Shown here: positions 23,119 through 35,400 of the stretch, piece after piece
Position numbering within the stretch: position 1 is the first letter of the stretch
Layout: the number at the start of each line of letters is the position of its first letter
Assembly: GCF_031143425.1 (NCBI RefSeq)
Contig: NC_090444.1
Span: forward strand, 1,349,560,323 to 1,349,624,322
DNA: 64,000 nt
Origin: Pleurodeles waltl
Taxonomy: Eukaryota > Chordata > Amphibia > Caudata > Salamandridae
Direction: 5' to 3'
Program-made: the position numbers and the translations under genes
The notes under the pieces: generated by a model
Told to the model about the DNA's origin: nothing
Seen by the model: the letters and a program-made list of their open reading frames with translations, nothing else
The model's database searches: none

Positions 23119-23663
23119 GGGGGTCATTCCGAACCTGGCGGTCCATGACCGCCAGGGCCGGGGACCGTGGAAGCACCGCCAACAGGCTGGCGGTGCTTCC
23201 TGGGCGATTCTGACGCCGCGGTCAGAAAAGGGGAACTGGCGGTTTCCCGCCGGTTTTCCCCTGGCCCAGGGAATCCTCAGCGCCGCCATGGGGATTCCGA
23301 CCCCCTTCCCGCCACCCTGTTTCTGGCGGTTCTTACCACCAGGAACAGGATGGCGGGAACGGGTGTTGTGGGGCCCCTGGGGGCCCCACAAAGATTTTCA
23401 CTGTCTGCTTAGCAGACAGTGAAAATCGTGACGGGTGCCACTGCACCCGTCGCACCCCTGCAACTCCGCCGGCTCCATTCGGAGCCGGCATCCTTGTTGC
23501 AGGGGCTTTCCCGCTGGGCTGGCGGGTGGGCTTTTGGCGGACGGCCGCCGGCCCAGCTGGAAAACAAGAATGGCCGCCGCGGTCTCCTGACCGCGGAGCG
23601 GTCATTCGGCGGTAACCGCATGGCGGACGGCGACCGCCGCCCGCCGCGGTCAGAATGACCGCC
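23119..23663. mobile_element. GC-rich fold-back MITE with 3-bp target duplication
   Basis: Terminal inverted repeats GGGGGTCATTCCGA and, on the other strand, GGCGGTCATTCTGA bound a 545-bp, very GC-rich, non-coding unit. ATT lies directly outside both ends (23116-23118, 23664-23666). Inside are several strong stems, including a perfect one around 23398-23424 (ttttcactgtctgc on one arm). A 3-bp target duplication fits PIF/Harbinger-type transposition. It is related to the better preserved copy at 54699-55329. Frames inside it are composition artefacts. Confidence 0.75.
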
Positions 23664-24239
23664 ATTATCTCTACACATCATTCACTTTTACTAGTCTACT
23701 CTTATTCCATCTAGAATAGATCCATCACTCAACTCAACATTATTTCTTCCCACTCTCCTGACAATTTCTGTCTCCAAAAATTCTCATCTACTTTTCTTAC
23801 ACACCCTGACAATTCAATTCTGGCCTTTTGACCACATAAAATATCAAACTCCTTAGCTCTGCTTCCCTCATCAAAATACGTTTTGGAAGAAGTTTGTTTT
23901 TCACTAACTAAGGGGATGGCGTCAGGCCGAGGAGAGGGTCACGGTGCTAGGTTCATGGGGGCAAGCCATCATTACAGATGTACTGCAAAAAGTAGTTGCG
24001 GAGGGCATCCCATGCTGGGGAGATGGGGTGTCTGCAGATGCGCTGGACCCTTTCAAAATGCAGGGCTTTCCGCTCTGTCCTCCCCTCTCAACGTTGTACT
24101 GAGTGTGCCAGGCTTCCAGCCTGGGGGCCGAGATGGATTGCCAGTGGAAAGTGATATGTGCTTAGCCTAGCCAGAAGTGAGAAGCTGGTCTAGGGTGACT
24201 GGACTGCGACTTGCCTCCTGTGTTTGAATATACTTAGGG

Positions 24240-26530
24240 CACGTGCCTCTCAGGTGCTGCTATGCAGAGTCTTTCGTGAATGGCCTGCCAGTGTGTGGAG
24301 AGGGAAGGACAGGACAATAACATGTGCTAAGGTCGGCTGAGAACTCCTGACATCGCGGACAGCCGAGGCCAGCATAGGGAAAAAAACAATTAAGCTGGTG
24401 TGAGATGGCCCTGTGAAGCATGTAGTATTGAATTCTCTTGAATCTGGCATTGCATGAGGGCCTTTGAGAGAATCTGAGAGCTCTGCCTAACTCTGAATCG
24501 TGCAGTGTATGCCCAAAGTCCAGTTCCCACTTGTCTCTGAGGACTGTGCGTGAGGCCCCCGTAAGCCCCTGTAGTGCCAGGTTACCTACACCCGTGGTAA
24601 GTAGGGACTGGATGATGGCATGAGTGGGAGGTTCAGTGTCAGTGATGGACCAGTAGGAGCGGAGTGAGTAACGCAGTTGATGAAACCATAGATATCGACC
24701 CCTGGGGAGGGCAAAATCCTTAATGAGTTGGTCAGTGGTGAGGAGCTGGCCATCTTGAATGAGGTCACCAATTGTGGTGAGGGTGCATTTGTGTCAGGGT
24801 GTGAGATCTCCAGAGGAGCAGGGATCAGGGGTGTTTAAAAGGCCCTGCATGGGGAACGCAAGTGCGTCTGGGAGTATGTATCGCATCAGAGTGAGCATTC
24901 GCAAAATGCACTTACGTGCGACTGTCACCAGGAGAGATGACGGTTGGCGGTGAGGACATTCTGTGGATAGTAGAAGGCTTAGGAGGTCTGCACAGGGGTG
25001 GCCACAGTCCCCATCTCTGCCTGGTTGCATTGAGCTAGCCAGCGAGAGACCAACAGGAGTTGGGCAGCTAAGAAGTAGGCCTTGAATGACGGTGCTCTGA
25101 TGCTGCCCCTCTCCATTGGTAACTATAATTTCTTTGGGGCTATGCGGTGATGCTTATTGCCCCTTATGAACTCTCTAAGTAGTATGTCTAGGTCCTGGAA
25201 GAAACTGCGAGGGAAGGGATGATGGGGAAGTTGATGAAGTAGTAGAGAAGGCATGGGAGTGTAATAATTTTTTAGACTGCTATCTTGCCTGTTGTGGCCA
25301 ATGGAAGAGTTTTCCAGAAGTAGACCTGGGATTTCAGAGCAGTTAAGGCCTTTTTAAGGTTGCCTTCAAAGGGTGTCAAAGGCTTTTTCCAGGTCTAGAA
25401 TGAGGCAAGCTGTGTAGGAGAAGTGGGGTAAGACTTGGTCCATTAAGTGGAAAAGACAAAGAATATTCTCAGATGTACTCTGCCCAGGAACAAAGCCATT
25501 TTGATCTGTATGGAATAGGTGTGGTAGAATTAGTATCATTTGGACAATATTTTCCCCAGTCTGTGCCTAGGTATAGTGATGGGGCAGTAGGACTCTGTGC
25601 CTAGGTATAGTGATGGGGCAGTAGGACTCAAAGATGGTTGAGGCCTGATATGGCTTCGAGAATGAAGACAACACTGATTCACAGAGAGAGAAAGGCAGGT
25701 GCTGAACATGTATGGCCTCCTCGTAGACCTCGGTCAGGTGGGGGGCCATAAGGGTACTGAAGATGCATTAGTATTCTATTGGAAGGCCTTCGAGGAACAG
25801 GCATTTGTTCCTGGCTAGGGCACATACAGCTTGCTTGACCTTTTGGGTTATTATAGGTGATAGTTCCTCTCTGTTGATCTTAGGAAGGGGGGCACTCAAC
25901 TAGGTGAGGTGCTCTCAAGGATGGACCCAGGTGGACTAGCCATGCTAGTAGCCTGCCTTATCTGTCTCCCTTTCTGTGCACTCTTTCTTCATTTGCCTTA
26001 AAGTTGAAGCAGTGCATCTGGTCAAGGATCGTCACATATTGGGTTTTTGTATCAGTAGGGGCTGTCTTTTTTGAGGCATCCAGGACTGCCGGGTTCTTCA
26101 GGTCAGTCGTCCGGTGCTCTGCCACGGCCATCTCTCGTTCCAGCATTTTGCGGACTCCTGATATTTCCTGTATATATTGTCCACAAGTGGTCATCTTGAA
26201 GGCATCATACTCAATTGTGTGGGAGGAAGTAGAACAACTGTTTCCGGAGAAGAATTGGGTAATGTTTTGAGCGTGCAAGGCCTGAAAGGAGGGGTCCTCA
26301 AGCGTCTCCCTGGGCAGTCGGTACATGGGCACTGGTGTTTTGGGGGTGTTCCAGGATAGGTCAAGCATGTGCGCATCGTGATCTGAAGGTATATGACCTA
26401 GATAATCTGCTCGTCATATGGCATCCATGAGGGTGGGTGATTCAGCCGAGGCGCACATACAGATTGTGCACTGCCAAATAGAAGGACTAGACCCTTGTGT
26501 TGGGATGACCTCCACACATCCACCAGCGAG
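24240..26530 (-). pseudogene. L1-B ORF2 remnant lacking the RT catalytic core
   Basis: The end of the endonuclease is recognisable near 26520 (DVWR and a VRLDYFL-like block). 26368-25958 has EYDAFKMTTCGQYIQE, parallel to KWDAFKVVICGDYIQQ in L1-C. RT begins at 25749 (HLTEVYEEAIHVQHLPFSL) and reaches LILDLEKAFDTL near 25395. Immediately after, the reading jumps to LPLATTGKIA near 25290, normally some 200 residues later. Palm motifs B and C (YxDD) are therefore deleted. A perfect 34-bp tandem duplication (25561-25628) also breaks the frame. Confidence 0.65.
25561..25628 (-). repeat. Perfect 34-bp tandem duplication inside L1-B ORF2
   Basis: Two identical adjacent 34-bp units (25561-25594, 25595-25628) start ctgtgcctagg. 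Thirty-four is not a multiple of three, so the duplication itself shifts the ORF2 frame. The lack of any difference suggests a recent event. Confidence 0.95.
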
Positions 26531-26879
26531 CCCATTGTTGGAAATGTCACCTGCACGTACAAGGGAGCAGGGGACTGGAGCGATCCAGTGAGATGTCTAG
26601 TGAGCAATTTTAATTGCACGCCACAATCCATGGGGTTCCTGTAGTGTGCGCGAGCGCTTGAAATAGTGTGGTGCAGAAGGCCTCCTGCTTGGTGTTAGGG
26701 GCATAAATCCTGCCCATTAGGACCCTGGACCCATCAAGGTGCCCCTCCGCTACAGCGAAACGTCACTCTGTGTCTACTATTGTGCCCGTTATCTGAAAAG
26801 AGATTCCAGGGCATAACCAGATGAGGGCGCATGTCACAGAAGTCTCCTTCGTCGTCCCATTCCTGATAATTTGGTGGGT

Positions 26880-28330
26880 TCCCCTTTTCTACCTGTTGAG
26901 GTTGCACTGGCTCAATGCTGGGTTAGCCAGTCCCAGACATCCATGGGATCCGTGAAAAATAGAGACTTGCCCTCCAAGATCAGCTTGAGGTGGGCAGGTA
27001 GTAGTAATGAGTAATGGATGCCCAGTTCACAAAGTCTCTTTCTGGTGCTCAAGAAGGAGGCTCTCTGGCTTTTGTACTGCAGGGGTATAGTCCGGGAGCA
27101 GCATGATAGTGTGATTGACTGTTGTCATGGAGCCAGCCGTGCATGCCGCTCACAAATTTGTGTCTCGGGCCTCATAATGGAGTTGTTTTGCCAGCATGAG
27201 GCGAGGAGGTGCACCTGGAATTGGTGGCCAAGTCAGGACCCTGTATGCCCTTTCCAGTGAGAAAAACAATGTGAGTTCAGAAGCTGGAACAAATGAGCGG
27301 AACCAGTTGTCCAGGTATGCCACTGGGTCCTGGCCCTCCAGGCACCTTTATGAGGCCCACTATCCAGATGTTGCTTCATCAGGACCTGCCCTCTGCATCT
27401 TCCCCTTAACAATATCTTCTGGGTCTTTACCACTTGGGGTTGTAGCACCACCATTTCCTTTTTGGCTTCTGCCATCCGATCCCACAATTTCTAATGATCA
27501 TCTCTGAGGAATCCAAGTTCAGTCATCAGGGTGCCTACAGTTGATTCCATGGATAGGCAGGAGATCTCTATGGTGGTGAGGACTTGGTCTAGTTTAAAGT
27601 TGGGGACCTGTGTACTGTCCTGTGGGTTGTCTTTAAGAGGGGCTTCTGGTATTACCACTTACTTGTTGGTGATCGGTGCATGTGCCACTGTCTTGTTCTG
27701 CCCATCTTGGCTCTCTAGAGAGGAGGGCAGCTAGAAGTAGGATTCCCCAATTAGTTCTGCAGGGGAGGAGCTCAGTGTGTGCCCTGTCTGCAAACAACAA
27801 CAAAACATCCCAGAGCCCCCCAGTTGGAGCTCTCTAGTGTGCAAGGCTGAGGCAGTCAAAGGAGGGTGACTGGTCGGTGGGGGCCCCATATGGTCTGGAG
27901 GGAATGTTACCGGACACAAGTTTTTCTGATGAGTCCTTGAGTGGTTGGGTTTCACTCTGGGGCCTGCGAGCTAAGAGCCAGTTTTCTGCACTTGGGGCAG
28001 AGAGGCTTGAGAGTAGCTAGGGATTCTGCTGGGGAGTGCCTGTGGAGCCAGCAGAGGATACCCCTCCCCAGAAAAAATGGGGGTTCCTTAATCTAGTGAC
28101 TACTCACTCATCCAGGCAGGGTAGTGAATGCCGTTCCCGGTGTATAGCGCCGCCGGCAGTGATTGGGGACCCCCAAAGGATTCACGGCAGCCGTGGAGAT
28201 TGCGGGGAAGGGATGGAGGAGAACCTCCATGTCGTGGAGCGTCATCTGGTGGTGCCTTGTTTTGCCAAGTTTCCCCCTCCTTATCCCTCATACTGGTGGC
28301 AACTGGAGTGAAGTTCTCCATCGGGCCTAC
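26880..28330 (-). pseudogene. L1-B ORF1 remnant
   Basis: In a minus-strand frame near 27400 the text reads IWIVGL, matching the NVGILGLPEG block of L1-C ORF1. The C-terminal block FFTDP.DVWDWL lies near 26930. Between them are stops and frame changes. ORF1 proteins coat the LINE RNA. The N-terminal part (28330-27500) is too degraded to define. Confidence 0.55.
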
Positions 28331-28463
28331 TCAGACTGCACAAAGTGGATGTCACCTAGAGCCAGGCATCACTGCACTTAGCCGCTAGAGGGTGAAGGAG
28401 CCTGGGCGCTATGCCCATCCTCCAGGGTGAGACTGTTGGCGTTTGGACCTATATGCCCGGGAG

Positions 28464-29395
28464 TGGGCATTACACATCACATTGAGCCATGTGAATACAG
28501 TTAAAGAAAGTTTTATTTTCCACAACTTCCCTGATCAGCTGGTCTCCTTCGGTGCAGAGACCAAATCACATTTTCAAACCACAATAGCTCCAATGTTCTG
28601 CGTTCCATATTCCCTTCAAGGAACATTGACTCAACCTTCTCGGTTACAAATATGGAGAACCTTGGCATAGCATAAAACAAAACTGTATCGTCTTTTGGCG
28701 TTGGAGTAGGCTGCTTTATATTTGAGAGCATTTGTTTACCATTTGTTTACTTTTGTGCTTTTTATGTAAGTTATTTGTTGGGAAGCAAGATTCAGGGGCT
28801 TACTATGTTTAGTTGAAATAGAATGGGCGCAAGAGAAGAGATGAGTATGTTTGGGGCTGAGCTCATCGATTAGGGAGAAGTGGATCCTTTAATGGTCTGC
28901 TTGCAATCCTAGATCGTAAGGGTTGATGAGATAAAGAGTATGTGACTTTGTCAGTTGACTGATAAGAAAAAAGGAGATATTGTTCACGGCATCTGGTCAT
29001 CTATGGTAACCCAGGGGTATTCGTAGGAAGAATCTTCTGTCCAGATATTGGAATCATTGATGAACATCATCTGAATGTTCATCTTCAGATGATGGATTTT
29101 CACAGTGTAAGATCAAGAGGTGCAGTGGGGAATGAGCTGATGTACTCGTGCAAGTACGATAGATTATATATTCCATGAATGGCCTGGACTGTTTTGATAC
29201 AGATTTGATTAACATGTATTGAAAAGACCCACAGAAATGGCAATAAATCTCCCTATAATTGCAAGGTATTTGAGACTGCCACTTCAAACTACTGTGCCTT
29301 TGAGCACCTGATTTCTGCGTTCCCTAATTTCTCATCATCTCAATGATGTACTGCAAACCTGCATACAACTTGAGGACATCTTGAAATTATCCCCC
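28464..29395 (-). mobile_element. Solo LTR of a Gypsy-type element inside L1-B
   Basis: This 932-bp unit differs at about 11 positions from 36441-37372 and has exactly the same length. GGGAG lies directly outside both ends (28459-28463, 29396-29400), consistent with a 5-bp target duplication. Both flanks are GC-rich L1-B 5' sequence, so it is a solo LTR produced by LTR-LTR recombination. Compared with the other copy, the outermost bases TGTAG and TTAACA are missing, so the exact termini are uncertain. AATAAA on the minus strand near 28515 supports minus orientation. Confidence 0.72.
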
Positions 29396-30310
29396 GGGAG
29401 GGAAGTGAGCCCCTCTTCCAATAGATAGTCTCTTCTGAAGGCCTCGAGGTCCAACCCCCTTGTTCCTGTGCACTGCAGAGGGCTTGCGGGCCCTGGTGTA
29501 TGGGAGCAGCAGTCCGGGGGCTCTCGGTGGTCACTGTGCAGTCCGGCCTAGATGTGGTGTGGCATGGTACCAGCTCTGTGGTGTTTCCAGCAGAGGTTGC
29601 TGAGGCGAGAAACTGCACCGGCAGCCAAGGAAAGTGGGACAGTCACCACAGAGAGTCTGGAGGCCCATCTGCTTCGTTGTCATGGGCAAAGTGACTTAGG
29701 CAGGTCTTGGTGGGGAAGGGGTGCAAAGCAAGACTCCTAATTTCTTCTGCTTTGGGCTGCTTCACCGATTGCAAATGTGGTGTGAGGTCAAGCTGAAGCA
29801 CGTTGAATCCAGGTGTGCAGGCTGGGTGCTGCCCCTGTGGCTCTGTTTGTGGGCCCAGGAGGTCCTGCCATCTCACTGACATGGGCTTAGTAGTTGCGGT
29901 GGGTCCTGGTGAGTAGGAGGTGCCAAACCAGGACTCCTGATTCCCGGCACTAGGGTGCCTCACTGAGTGCAACTGCAGCGTGCGGCCTGGCTGAAATGCT
30001 CCAGCCCTGGGAGCGTTAGCCAGGTGCTGCTTAGTGAATTTCCCCAGTGTAGGGGAGGGTACATGGCTGCCACTATCAAGAGTTGCAGGATGTAGTGTAG
30101 TTGAATCTACAGTGCCGCCGGTGCTGGAGCTGATGTAGGTCCTGTCGCGTCTCACCGGGTTAAAGCTCTCCCCTGTCTGTTGCGTGATTCCTCGTGGCTT
30201 GGGCTGGTTCATATGCCTCCCTGGACACTGGATGGCAGCAGATGGCCATCCCAGGGGGATATCAGGGTGGCTGGGTGAGTAGAGCTCTAGAAAGGAGTAA
30301 CCCCCATGAT
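29396..30310 (-). other. L1-B 5' untranslated region, distal part
   Basis: GC-rich sequence lies between the solo LTR and the Gypsy pol remnant. A 230-codon minus-strand frame (29643-30335) is open here but shows no domain. Its Pro/Ser/His-rich composition fits a GC-rich leader. No separate gene is called. Confidence 0.45.
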
Positions 30311-30319
30311 CGCTGGCTA

Positions 30320-32187
30320 GACCATGCCCTCGCACTTAACTCATTCTTAACTTGTACATACTCTTACATATCCATTATGTCAGAGAACCAGCTCTCCTTA
30401 ATACACTTAGCTAAATTCAACAACTCAGCATCTTTCTGACAGCATCTAACAATTATTTCGTGGTGATTGATTCTTCACCAAAACATTCTATGTCTGCAAC
30501 CCAACCAAACTCCTGCAAATCATCCCCTGAAAATGTACATACCTCCACCATTACTTTGTTCCTGGATAGAGCATCAGCTAAAGTATTTTTTGAACCTGGA
30601 ACACATTGCATTATAATATTAAGCTCTTTCAAATTGGCCAACCATCCTGCAGTTCTAGGTGACATTGTGCTAGAAACCTTAGTCGAAAATACATTTATTA
30701 ATGAGTTATGATCACTTCCGATCACAAAAGGTATGCCCCATAAAACGTTTTAAAGTGTCTAGCGGCCCAAAAAACATCGAAGGCCTCTTTTAATTACTGA
30801 GTAACATTGTTCTATTTCTGATAACATACATGAGGCATATGCCACTACAACTACTACTTCTTACTGAATTTGTGTCAGAACTGCTCCTAAACCATAAGCA
30901 CTATCATCAGTGGAAAGCAGAGTCTTGCAAGACCTGTTGAAACTATCTAAATGATGTGCATTTGCAGTCTCTGTTTTGATGTTGTCAGTCTCCTTTTTAC
31001 AAATTTCACACCATTCAAATTTGCAGATATTCTCTAGTAAACTTCTCATTGACTTGGTTTTGTCCGCAAACCTTTTACAAACTTGACGTAAAAGTCAATT
31101 ACTCCTACAAGCACTTTCAAGTCCTCTTTATTGCTTGATACAATGATATTATTATATTATTCATCAATTTCTCGTGAGTTCTTACACTATTGACATCAAT
31201 AGTGTGTCCTAAGTAAGTTACACTGTTGACCTTCTCTGTTTTCTCCGTGAGACCGCTGCTTCGTAACTTTTCCAAAACACTCTTTAGCTTAATATCATGA
31301 TCTTTTTTTATTCTTGTATTTAAAGCTTTTTTTGCATCAGTGTCTGAAACTCTGATGCTCCAGAGGGTAACCTGAATGACATATGCTTACATTGATATGC
31401 TCCAACAGGTGTAACAAAAGAAGTTAAGTGTTTGGAATCATTATGCAATTCAGTCTGATGGTAGACAGATGAGAGATCAATTGTTGAAAACCATTTATTC
31501 TTTCTAAGGTTGCGATCATCTCATTAATATTGGGCAATGTGTGTCTGCCGATCAATATAGCATTGTTCAAATCCCTCAAATCAGTACACATTCTGATGGA
31601 CTGATCTGGTTTTCGCACTACAGTAATGGGTGGCAACCATTCAAATTATATTATTTCTTGAATGGTGCCTGAATAAATTAACTTCTTAATTTCAAATTTA
31701 ACATCATCCCTTACAGGTAATATTAAATCTTGTGCTTTATGAACCTTCGGTTGACAACCTCGATTTAATATAATTTGGTGTTTAAAAACTTTGTTTCCCT
31801 CATCTCTCAGAAAATACCTCTGGAAACATCTGTACTACACCTTAATCTTGCATGGCAGTCTGTACTATAACTACCTGCTCCTTAGCCCCAGGATGTAATT
31901 GTATTATGTAACAGTTTAATGAATAAGACCAAAGAAGGGTGGCCCTTTCTTTGCAACATATACTCTTCTTGAGATTTTCTTGCTACTACATGCAATTTCC
32001 GTTTTAAAAGAATCCCCCAAATTTCCAGACATTCACCACTATATGATTTCATCTTTACATCAGGTTTGCACAATTTCTTGCCCTTAAATGCTTCACTATT
32101 CCTAAAATCATCTTCTGAAATGATGCATATTGAGCGCCTAAGTCCACCAACATATGAAAAGGATTGACATCAATCTCAATAACACAC
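30320..32187 (-). pseudogene. Gypsy-type Pol remnant: protease, RT, RNase H
   Basis: The protease block near 32150-32105 reads MLVDLGAQYASF, where retropepsins have D-(T/S)-G, so the active-site Thr is replaced. RT is recognisable at 31636-31500 (SIRMCTDLRDLNNAI) and near 31390 (MSFRLPSGASEFQTLM, motif B). The following segment skips straight to IKLKSVLEKL, so the catalytic YxDD is deleted. RNase H is at 31049-30860 (TDDSAYGLGAVL) and 30725-30450 (IGSDHNSLI, CVPGSKNTLADALSRN). Multiple stops and frame changes separate these blocks. Integrase is missing. Confidence 0.75.
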
Positions 32188-32190
32188 TTA

Positions 32191-33115
32191 GGGCCATATT
32201 TATACTTTTTGATGCAAAACTGCGCTAACGCAGTTTTGCGTCAAAAAAATTAGCGCCGGCTAACGCCATTCTGAAGCGCCATGCGGGCGCCGTATTTAAT
32301 CAATGACGTTAGCCGGCGTTAGCCGCCGGCGCTGCCTTGTGTGCGTGGAAAAAAACGACGTACACCAGGCAGCGCCGGCGTAGGGGGATATGGAGCTTGG
32401 GCGCCAAAAAATGGGGCAAGTCAGGCTGAGGCAAATTTTTCGCCTCAACCCGATTTGCGCCATTTGTTTCGACTCCCAAACCCCATAGAAATGACTCCTG
32501 TCTTACTAAAGACAGGAGTCATGCCCCCTTGCCCAATGGCCATGCCCAGGGGACTTCTGTCCCCTGGGCATGGTCATTGGGCATAGTGGCATGTAGGGGG
32601 GCACAAATCAGGCCCCCCTATGCCACAAAAAAAAAAAAAAAAAAAAAGAACTACCTGAGCTTACCTTAATGTCCCTGGGATGGGTCCCTCCAGCCTTGGG
32701 TGTCCTCCTGGGGTGGGCAAGGGTGACAGGGGGTGTCCCTGGGGGCATGGGAGGGCACCGCTGGGCTCCTTCAGAGCCCACAGGTCCCTTAACGCCTGCC
32801 TTTTCCAGGCGCTAAAAAACGGCGCAAAAGTGGCCGTACGTCATTTTTTTTTACCCGCCCACTCCCGGGCGTGAATTTTGCCCGGGAGTGTAAATACGGC
32901 GCACATGCCTCAGAGTAAATTTTTTAGACGGGAACGCCTACCTTGCATCTCATTAACGCAAAGTAGGTGTCCACGCTAAAAAATGACGCAAACTCCATGG
33001 ACTTTCGCACTAGACGCGTCTAACGCCAAAGTATAAATATGGAGTTAGTTTTGCGTCGGAATTGCGTCAAAAAAAACAACGCAATTCCGGCGCAAACAGA
33101 GTATAAATATGCCCC
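32191..33115. mobile_element. Fold-back MITE, copy 1 (925 bp, TSD TTA)
   Basis: Terminal inverted repeats GGGCCATATTTATAC and GGGGCATATTTATAC (other strand) are flanked by TTA on both sides (32188-32190, 33116-33118). A TTA duplication fits PIF/Harbinger-type transposition. Subterminal copies of 'gcgtcaaaaaaa' and GTATAAATATGG recur near each end. The middle holds a long hairpin (32529-32583, arms around 'catgcccagggga') and a poly-A run near 32626. No transposase is present, so it was mobilised in trans. Confidence 0.8.
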
Positions 33116-33118
33116 TTA

Positions 33119-34113
33119 GGGCCTTAGGGTCTTTTACCCCCAGACGTCTCTCCTTATTATAGTCAATAATAGAGCACACTAATTGATCTTCACATTCTTC
33201 ATCATTTTCATCAATTATGCACAAAATCTGATCATCATCGAACCTCTTCATTCTCTGAGTTGTTATAACTTGTGTCCCTCACCACCCCTACATATTTAGG
33301 TGATGTTGTCTTGCATACCCGGTCATAATGCCCTCATTTTTTACATTTCATCCATGTAACATTTCTTGGGGGACAATATATATCATTTGCCCATTGACTC
33401 ATACTACCACATCTCATACATGCACTTTTCTGCGACCCTTTATATTTACCTTTATTTTTTTCTGTTGTTTTGCCACTTTGCCCGTCGACTTTCGCCTTAC
33501 CTTTAACCATGCTGATGTGTTGCCCTTTGTGGCATTTCTCATCTTTTGCTTTATCCTCATTGATAGTCGTGACATGTTTCTTTGTTAATTCTTCACCTCT
33601 AGCAATATCGAGTGCTTGTAATAATGTAGTATTATGTGCACTCCCACAATCTTATTGAATTGCAGGATTAGATGTATGCATCATGAGTTGATCACATATG
33701 TATTCATCCTGATAACCAGTGAATGCACATTTCACTATTAATTCTCTCAAACCTGTTACGAACTAATCATTATTTTCATCACATGCCTTCACGCAAGAAG
33801 AAAATGTAGAATGCTCCAAAATAACATTTGTCTTGTTAACCAAAAGGTAAGTCCAAATGTTTTAGGGTCTTAGCATACAATAATAAGTTACCTTTTTCTG
33901 ATTACGAATATCAGGAAAAGTGTGAAATCTTTAAATCTTATTTGCGTAAAAAGTGTAACAACATAACATGCTTCCTATCATCAGCCATCCTTTCGTTGCC
34001 AGCATAAAAATGTTAAAACCGTCAATCCGCTCGCTCATCCCATGGAGTCACAGGAACATCTGGATTAGTCAAAAACATTGACGGAACAGATACATTATGA
34101 CATTTGGGCCCAT
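33119..34113 (-). pseudogene. Gypsy-type Gag remnant
   Basis: The N-terminal side near 34090-34030 reads SMFLTNPDVPVTPWDE, resembling the start of Gypsy Gag proteins ('P..P..P..PW..W'). Near 33435-33320 are two degraded zinc knuckles, CMRCG...C and KCKK.GHYDRVC. The first Cys of the second is replaced by Trp and a stop lies inside. Gag forms the particle that packages element RNA. Much of the middle is eroded. Confidence 0.6.
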
Positions 34114-34116
34114 ATT

Positions 34117-35040
34117 TATACTTTTTGACGCTAAACTGCGCTAACGCAGTTTAGCGTCAAAAAGTTTTGCGCCGTCTAACGCCATTCTGAAGCGCCATGC
34201 GGGCGCCGTATTTATGGAATGGCGTTAGACGGCGCAATCAGACCGGCGCTGCCTGGTTTGCGTGGGAAAAAACCACGTAGACCAGACAGCGCCGGCGTAG
34301 GGGGAAAATGGCGCATGGGCGTCTTAAAATGGGGCAAGTCAGGTTACGTCGAAAAAATCGTCTTAACCCGACTTGCGCCATTTTTTAACGACGCCCATCC
34401 CCCATCAACATGACTCCTATCATTGTAAAGATAGGAGTCATGCCCCCTTGCCCAATGGCCATGCCCAGGGGACTTCTGTCCCCTGGGCATGGTCATTGGG
34501 CATAGTGGCATGTAGGGGGGCACAAATCAGGCCCCCCTATGCCACAAAATATTATTAAAAAAAAAAAAAAAAAAACTTACCTGAACTTACCTGAATGTCC
34601 CTGGGGTGGGTCCCTCCAGCCTTGGGTGTCCTCCTGGGGTGGGCAAGGGTGGCAGGGGGGGTCCCTGGGGGCAGGGGAGGGCACTGTGGGCTCATTTTGA
34701 GCCCACTTGTCCCTTAACGCCATGCCTGACCCAGGCGTTAAAAAGCGGCGCAAATGCGCCGTTTTTAGCCACGCCCACTCCCGGGCGTCGCTTTTGCCCG
34801 GGAGTATAAATACCACGTAAAGGCCTGGGAGTCATTTTTTAGACGGGAACGCCTCCCTTGCATATCATTAACGCAAGGAAGGGGTTCACGCTAAAAAATG
34901 ACGCACATTCCGGGAACTTTGGCGCTATTCGCCTCTAACGCCATAGTATAAATATGGCGTTAGTTGGCGTTAGTTTTGCGTCGAAATTGCGTCAAAAAAA
35001 ACGACGCAATTTCGGCGCAAACGGAGTATAAATATGGCCC
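34117..35040. mobile_element. Fold-back MITE, copy 2 (924 bp, TSD TTG)
   Basis: It is the same family as copy 1, with terminal repeats GGCCCATATTTATAC and GGGCCATATTTATAC (other strand). TTG lies outside both ends (34114-34116, 35041-35043). The central hairpin (34449-34503) and a poly-A run (34557-34575) are in the same places as in copy 1. It interrupts the Gypsy element just upstream of its gag start on the minus strand. Confidence 0.8.
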
Positions 35041-35400
35041 TTGGTGCCCTCAAAATAATTAAAATAAATAAAGTTGTCACCGTCGTCTCACTTTCTTACA
35101 ACCAATGCGCAGTGTATGAACTAATGTTATTACCTCACCGTTTAACATAGCTACTCGAATAATAATATGCTTTATATATAATAAACTTATATACCATGAC
35201 TTGTGTTTGTGTTTGCACGTGGAAATCACTGAAAATGCGTGGATTTCACAAGCCTGCGAAGCTGCACCAGTGACTTGCACTGTTGTTTTGTAAGTGTGCA
35301 GATCACTGAAAGTGTAGAAAAATTACAAACTATACTTGTGGCTTTAAGCTTGCAAAGCGCAATGATCTGCACCAACGTTTTAAGGTGTACAAGACACTGA

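Larger units (their letters stand above)
23885..30310 (-). mobile_element. L1-type LINE, copy B, interrupted by a solo LTR
   Basis: On the minus strand the order is a GC-rich 5' untranslated region (30310-29396, then 28463-28330 beyond a solo LTR), ORF1 remnants (28330-26880) and ORF2 remnants (26530-24240). At about 30310 it abuts sequence encoding Gypsy RNase H. Internal deletions have removed the first half of the endonuclease and the catalytic part of the RT. The left end lies near 23885, but no clear poly-A/T tract or target duplication was found, so both limits are approximate. Confidence 0.7.

Noticed and set aside
23729..23950. Minus-strand frame of about 70 codons ending at 23729, basic and acidic residues mixed
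   Set aside because: It looks protein-like and could be the end of a Gypsy polyprotein, but it crosses the presumed L1-B end, has no motif, and frames of this length are expected by chance.
29643..30335. 230-codon open frame on the minus strand
   Set aside because: It lies in the GC-rich L1-B 5' region and crosses the junction with the Gypsy remnant. No domain or motif was recognised.
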